The translations under genes and the position numbers were made by a program. The notes under the pieces were generated by a model. That model was not told the origin of the DNA. It made no database searches and saw only the letters and a list, made by a program, of their open reading frames with translations. Below are positions 32,093 through 35,212 of a DNA stretch of 35,212 nt, one piece after another. The DNA comes from Phycisphaerae bacterium. GTDB lineage: Bacteria; Planctomycetota; Phycisphaerae; UBA1845. The first letter of the stretch is position 1. The number at the start of each line of letters is the position of its first letter. The DNA is taken from the NCBI GenBank assembly GCA_029260235.1, contig JAJDDP010000159.1, positions 1-35,212 of the forward strand, read 5' to 3'.

Positions 32093-32881
32093 ATGCGAAT
32101 CTTGCTGACCAATGACGACGGCATACTTGCCCCCGGGCTGCTGGCTATGTATCGGCAACTCTGTGAGCTGGGCGAAGTGATGGTCGCTGCCCCAGACTCG
32201 GTTCAATCTGCTGCCGGCCATGGAATCACAATCAACGCCCCTCTGCTGGCCCGCAAGGTTCATGTCCACAAAGAATTCTGGGGATGGAGCATCGCAGGTC
32301 GGCCGGCAGATTGCGTCAAGCTCGGCGTATATGAACTGATTGAGCACAAGCCGGACTTGGTCGTCTCAGGAATCAACGACGGCGCCAATGTCAGCATCAA
32401 CGTGCTCTACAGCGGAACCGTCGCAGCCGCGGCCGAAGGGGCGCTCTTGGGATTTCCCGCCGTCGCGGTATCCCTCCAATGGGGCCAAGAATTAGACTTT
32501 GACAGGGCGGCTCGGATTGCCCGAAGCCTCATTGAAAGGGCGGTGGCAGGCCCCTTGATGCCCGGGCACTTGATCAACATCAACATCCCCAACCTCAGCG
32601 CCGGCCCACCACTCGGGGTGAGGGTGGTACCTCAATCTGTGCAGCGGATGGACGATAGCTATGAACGTCGCGAGGCGCCCGACGGCTCGGTGCAGTATTT
32701 TCTGCAAGGATGGTTCAAAGAGCCGCACGCCCACCTGGACGCGGATCTGAGCGCATTGATGGATCGCTACGTCACTGTCACGCCACTGCATTTCGATCTG
32801 ACTGCCCGCGAACAGCTGGGCGAATTAGAACGCCTCGACTGGGGTCCAGGATATGGCGAAGGCGAAGATCGACCCGAGTGA
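32093..32881 (+). CDS. surE: 5'-nucleotidase SurE (survival protein)
   Basis: 262 residues. MRILLTNDDG opens the protein with the metal-binding Asp8-Asp9; AAPDSVQSAAGH carries the further metal and phosphate ligands, and VVSGINDGANVSINVLYSGTVAAAAEGALLG is fully typical. SurE dephosphorylates nucleoside 5' and 3' monophosphates. The start is fixed by homology at ATG 32093, although an in-frame TTG at 32069 exists; the promoter overlaps that upstream stretch, which supports 32093. It begins a plus-strand run with plsC, ispH and lgt. Confidence 0.95.
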   Translation: MRILLTNDDGILAPGLLAMYRQLCELGEVMVAAPDSVQSAAGHGITINAPLLARKVHVHKEFWGWSIAGRPADCVKLGVYELIEHKPDLVVSGINDGANVSINVLYSGTVAAAAEGALLGFPAVAVSLQWGQELDFDRAARIARSLIERAVAGPLMPGHLININIPNLSAGPPLGVRVVPQSVQRMDDSYERREAPDGSVQYFLQGWFKEPHAHLDADLSALMDRYVTVTPLHFDLTAREQLGELERLDWGPGYGEGEDRPE

Positions 32882-32902
32882 TCTTGAGATTCAAGAGAAT
32901 CT

Positions 32903-33592
32903 ATGCGAACCAGCTATCGAATCATCAAATTTGGGTTTTGGGCATCGTTCAAGGTCTTATTCAAGGGCAGGGCGTTCGGCGTGGAATTGGTGCCCCGCAC
33001 GGGCCCAGTGCTTCTCGTGGCGAATCATCAGAGTTTCGCCGATCCCATGCTGGTGGGGTCATTTCTCCCGAGGGAGTGCCATTTCATGGCCCGGGACAGC
33101 TTGTTTAAGAAGCGATTGAATGCTCGGATCATTTCTTTCGTGAACGCCTTTCCAGTCAATCGAACTGCGGCTGACATCGGCGCATTCAAGGAATCGCTGC
33201 GGATCCTCCGCGGTGGCAAAGCCTTGGTTGCCTTCCCCGAGGGAACGCGGACGCTCGACGGACGGATCGGGCAGTTGCATCCTGGTATTTTTGCGATTGC
33301 CAAGCGGGCAAATTGCCCCATCGTGCCTACAATCGTCGAGGGTGCCTTCGAGGCTTGGCCCCGAGAACGAAAGTACCCTAGGATGCTACCGGTTTGGGTC
33401 GAGTACGGCACGCCGATTAGGCCTGAGGAATTGGCGGACTTGGCTACCAAGGACGCGATTGGACTTCTGGCGGGGCGGTTCTATCGTATCCAGAATAGAT
33501 TACGGAAACGAATGGGCAGGGATCCCATCGATTACAACTTGCCGCTGCAAGAACAAGCAGACACCGCTTCTCGGGCAAAGGAAGCTTCTTGA
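32903..33592 (+). CDS. plsC: 1-acyl-glycerol-3-phosphate acyltransferase family (PlsC-like)
   Basis: 229 residues. The acyltransferase box is NHQSFADP (H-x4-D, catalytic His and Asp), and FPEGTRTLDG is the glycerol-phosphate-binding block. LLVANHQS and PVNRTAAD are further family segments. It transfers an acyl group to lysophosphatidate to form phosphatidate at the inner membrane. The N-terminus has a modest hydrophobic stretch. It lies 21 bp after surE and its stop directly abuts the ispH start. A related acyltransferase specificity is possible. Confidence 0.9.
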   Translation: MRTSYRIIKFGFWASFKVLFKGRAFGVELVPRTGPVLLVANHQSFADPMLVGSFLPRECHFMARDSLFKKRLNARIISFVNAFPVNRTAADIGAFKESLRILRGGKALVAFPEGTRTLDGRIGQLHPGIFAIAKRANCPIVPTIVEGAFEAWPRERKYPRMLPVWVEYGTPIRPEELADLATKDAIGLLAGRFYRIQNRLRKRMGRDPIDYNLPLQEQADTASRAKEAS

Positions 33593-34441
33593 ATGGAAGT
33601 ACGTCTTGCCAAATCGCGTGGATTCTGTTTCGGCGTCGAAGATGCCATCGAGATGGCCGAGCAGGAAGTCGCCAAGAGAGGCGCGGGTGAACTTACCGCG
33701 CTTGGCCCGCTTATTCACAACACCCAGGTCGTACATCGGCTTGAGCAGCGGGGTTTGGACCAATCTGGCGATGTGGAGACAATTAAAGAAGGCTCGAACG
33801 TCCTCATCCGTTCGCACGGGGTCAGCCCCAAGGTCTATGAACAAGCAAAGCAGCGCAAGCTGAACGTGATCGACGCCACCTGCGTGCTGGTCAAGAGAGC
33901 GCAAAACGTCTGCCGCCAACTGCACGAAGAAGGCTATCAAGTGGTCATGATCGGTGACAAGCACCACGCAGAAGTCCAGGGCGTCATCGGATATGCTCCA
34001 GACGTCATCATCATCAACGAGCAGACTGATTTGGACGAAACACTCGCCCGTCGACCTCGACTGGGAATCATTGCCCAGACCACATTGGCCCCCAAATACG
34101 TCGGCGAAGTGATCGCCAGGATTTGCAACCGCAACTTCAAGGAAATAAAAGTAGTCAACACGCTTTGCATGGAGGTTGTGCATCGCCAGGAAGCAGTCAT
34201 TAGCCTCTGCCAAGAGGTAGACGTCATGTTTGTACTCGGCGGCTTACACTCGGCTAACACAGCAGAACTGGCTCGCTTATGCATCGATGCGGGCATGGAG
34301 ACATATCATTTAGAGACCTGGGACCAGTTTCGACCCCAGATGGCGGCCGGCAAGATAGTGGCAGGCCTGACCGCTGGCGCATCGACGCCGGAATGGATTA
34401 TTGCTGACTTCGCAGAGAGACTCGGGACTTTCGAAGCCTAG
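33593..34441 (+). CDS. ispH: 4-hydroxy-3-methylbut-2-enyl diphosphate reductase
   Basis: 282 residues, slightly short of the usual 300-320. This is the last enzyme of the MEP isoprenoid pathway, giving IPP and DMAPP. The three [4Fe-4S] cysteines are present in GFCFGVEDA, IDATC and NTLCMEVVHRQ. Substrate ligands are also present: His in LIHNTQVV, IRSHGV and KHHAEVQG, Glu in HAEV, Thr in QTTLAP, the Ser/Asn pair in HSANT and Ser in GASTPEW. The ATG follows the plsC stop with no gap; AAGGAAG at 33578-33584 serves as ribosome site. Confidence 0.96.
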   Translation: MEVRLAKSRGFCFGVEDAIEMAEQEVAKRGAGELTALGPLIHNTQVVHRLEQRGLDQSGDVETIKEGSNVLIRSHGVSPKVYEQAKQRKLNVIDATCVLVKRAQNVCRQLHEEGYQVVMIGDKHHAEVQGVIGYAPDVIIINEQTDLDETLARRPRLGIIAQTTLAPKYVGEVIARICNRNFKEIKVVNTLCMEVVHRQEAVISLCQEVDVMFVLGGLHSANTAELARLCIDAGMETYHLETWDQFRPQMAAGKIVAGLTAGASTPEWIIADFAERLGTFEA

Positions 34442-34520
34442 TTCATTTTCGTCTGATGATCTTGCAGGACATGGGTTGGCGCCGCGGTAAGCCGATCCGG
34501 TGAGAGGAGGAGTAAGCGCG

Positions 34521-35212
34521 GTGCATCCAGAATTATGGACGGTTCCAGGGACGGCATGGACGATTCCTACCTACGGTTTCTGTATGGCGGTGGGGTTTGG
34601 CGTTGCAGTCTGGTTGGCGGTCTTTAGGGCAAAGAAGTCTCATGCCGATCCCGGCGTCATTACCAGCATGGCTGCCATCGGCGGAGTGGCTGGGATTCTC
34701 GGCGCCCGTGGCATGCACTTGATCCACTACTACGGGGACAAACTCAAAGCCGGCGAAATGAGCCCCAGCGAAATCGTGGCTACCATGGCTAGCGGGGGCG
34801 AGGTACTCGGCGGAATCGTGTTGGCCACGGTTGGCGTAGTCATCTTCTTGTTCGCAACCAAACGGTCTATCCGCCAATACGTTGACATCATCTTCCCGCC
34901 GATGATTCTAGCCATGGGCATTGGCCGAATTGGCTGTTTGATGTTTGGTTGCTGCTGGGGGCATGTGTGTGCCACCGACGCTGGCGAAAAAGGCACGGCC
35001 TGGGCTGTGCAATTTCCATACGGCGCTCCAGCCTATCTCATGCAATGGCAAAAGGGAACGCTCGAGGCGCCCGAGGAGTTGATCTACCAATCTCCGCAAA
35101 GGCAGAGGCCTGAACCGATCCCAAGAGATATTCTGTTGAATGCCTCCCTGGAAGATGAAGCTCTAACCGAGTATGTCGTCTTATTCGAGCGGGCGAAGGC
35201 TATGCAGGCAGC
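34521..35212 (+). CDS. lgt: Prolipoprotein diacylglyceryl transferase (3' partial)
   Basis: The GTG at 34521 follows a strong GGAGGAG (34506-34512, spacing 8); 230 codons are visible before the window ends. The protein opens with PELWTVPGTAWTIPTYGF, then membrane helices, an ILGARGMHLIHYY segment matching the Lgt arginine-histidine region, GGEVLGGIV, and the signature-like GRIGCLMFGCCWG. The usual signature is closer to GRxGNFxNxE; the Cys-rich variant occurs in some phyla. Lgt transfers diacylglycerol from phosphatidylglycerol to the Cys of lipoprotein precursors at the inner membrane. A polar stretch after about residue 175 looks like an insertion between helices. It is last in the surE-plsC-ispH run. 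Confidence 0.88.
   Translation, partial: MHPELWTVPGTAWTIPTYGFCMAVGFGVAVWLAVFRAKKSHADPGVITSMAAIGGVAGILGARGMHLIHYYGDKLKAGEMSPSEIVATMASGGEVLGGIVLATVGVVIFLFATKRSIRQYVDIIFPPMILAMGIGRIGCLMFGCCWGHVCATDAGEKGTAWAVQFPYGAPAYLMQWQKGTLEAPEELIYQSPQRQRPEPIPRDILLNASLEDEALTEYVVLFERAKAMQA

Noticed and set aside
1-35212. CRISPR array, insertion sequence or prophage
   Set aside because: No regularly spaced repeats, transposase or integrase reading frame, or phage structural genes other than the VgrG/PAAR tip proteins were seen.

Overview
The window comes from a Gram-negative-type bacterium with moderately GC-rich DNA, standard code and mostly Shine-Dalgarno-led genes. It carries a Rieske/cytochrome b respiratory module, a complete protoheme pathway, a VgrG/PAAR secretion island, glutamine synthetase with a sigma-54-like promoter, and the lipid and envelope genes plsC, ispH and lgt. 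The Lgt signature variant, the multiheme cytochrome c-Rieske protein and the overall mix make me think of Planctomycetota (perhaps Phycisphaerae-like). That assignment is from memory of families and is low confidence; no rRNA or ribosomal protein is present to anchor it.

Layout. 1-2294: the 3' end of a cytochrome c-Rieske fusion gene, then a full-length cytochrome b. 2295-3278: almost 1 kb with no convincing gene. 3279-12582: a VgrG island, all on the plus strand: vgrG with a C-terminal extension, a DUF4123 adaptor, a small 122-aa protein, a 1012-aa candidate cargo/effector, a 365-aa unknown and a PAAR tip protein. No sheath, tube, baseplate or membrane-complex genes are present, so this is an orphan island that would need a contractile apparatus encoded elsewhere. 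12583-12986: a gene-free stretch with strong small inverted repeats.

12987-23952: a small membrane protein, then the heme locus. Plus strand: hemH-hemA fusion, hemN, hemE, hemY-type oxidase, hemB. Facing it on the minus strand: hemL-hemC-hemD. Together these supply every enzyme from glutamyl-tRNA to protoheme. glnA lies upstream of hemL on the same strand, followed by a tRNA-Val(CAC) gene, also minus.

26448-29715: a tightly packed three-gene lipid-type cluster (fatty acid desaturase, adenylate-forming ligase of the PaaK/CapK type, sterol-desaturase-family hydroxylase), facing a minus-strand pair for the alpha and beta subunits of a 2-oxoacid dehydrogenase E1. Divergent from that pair is surE-plsC-ispH-lgt; lgt runs off the end. 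A near-consensus promoter places the surE transcription start at or very near its ATG, which suggests a leaderless mRNA.

The most unusual items are the HemH-HemA fusion within a one-locus heme pathway, the VgrG island with its unrecognised 1012-aa and 365-aa proteins, the cytochrome c-Rieske fusion, and the desaturase-ligase-hydroxylase cluster.
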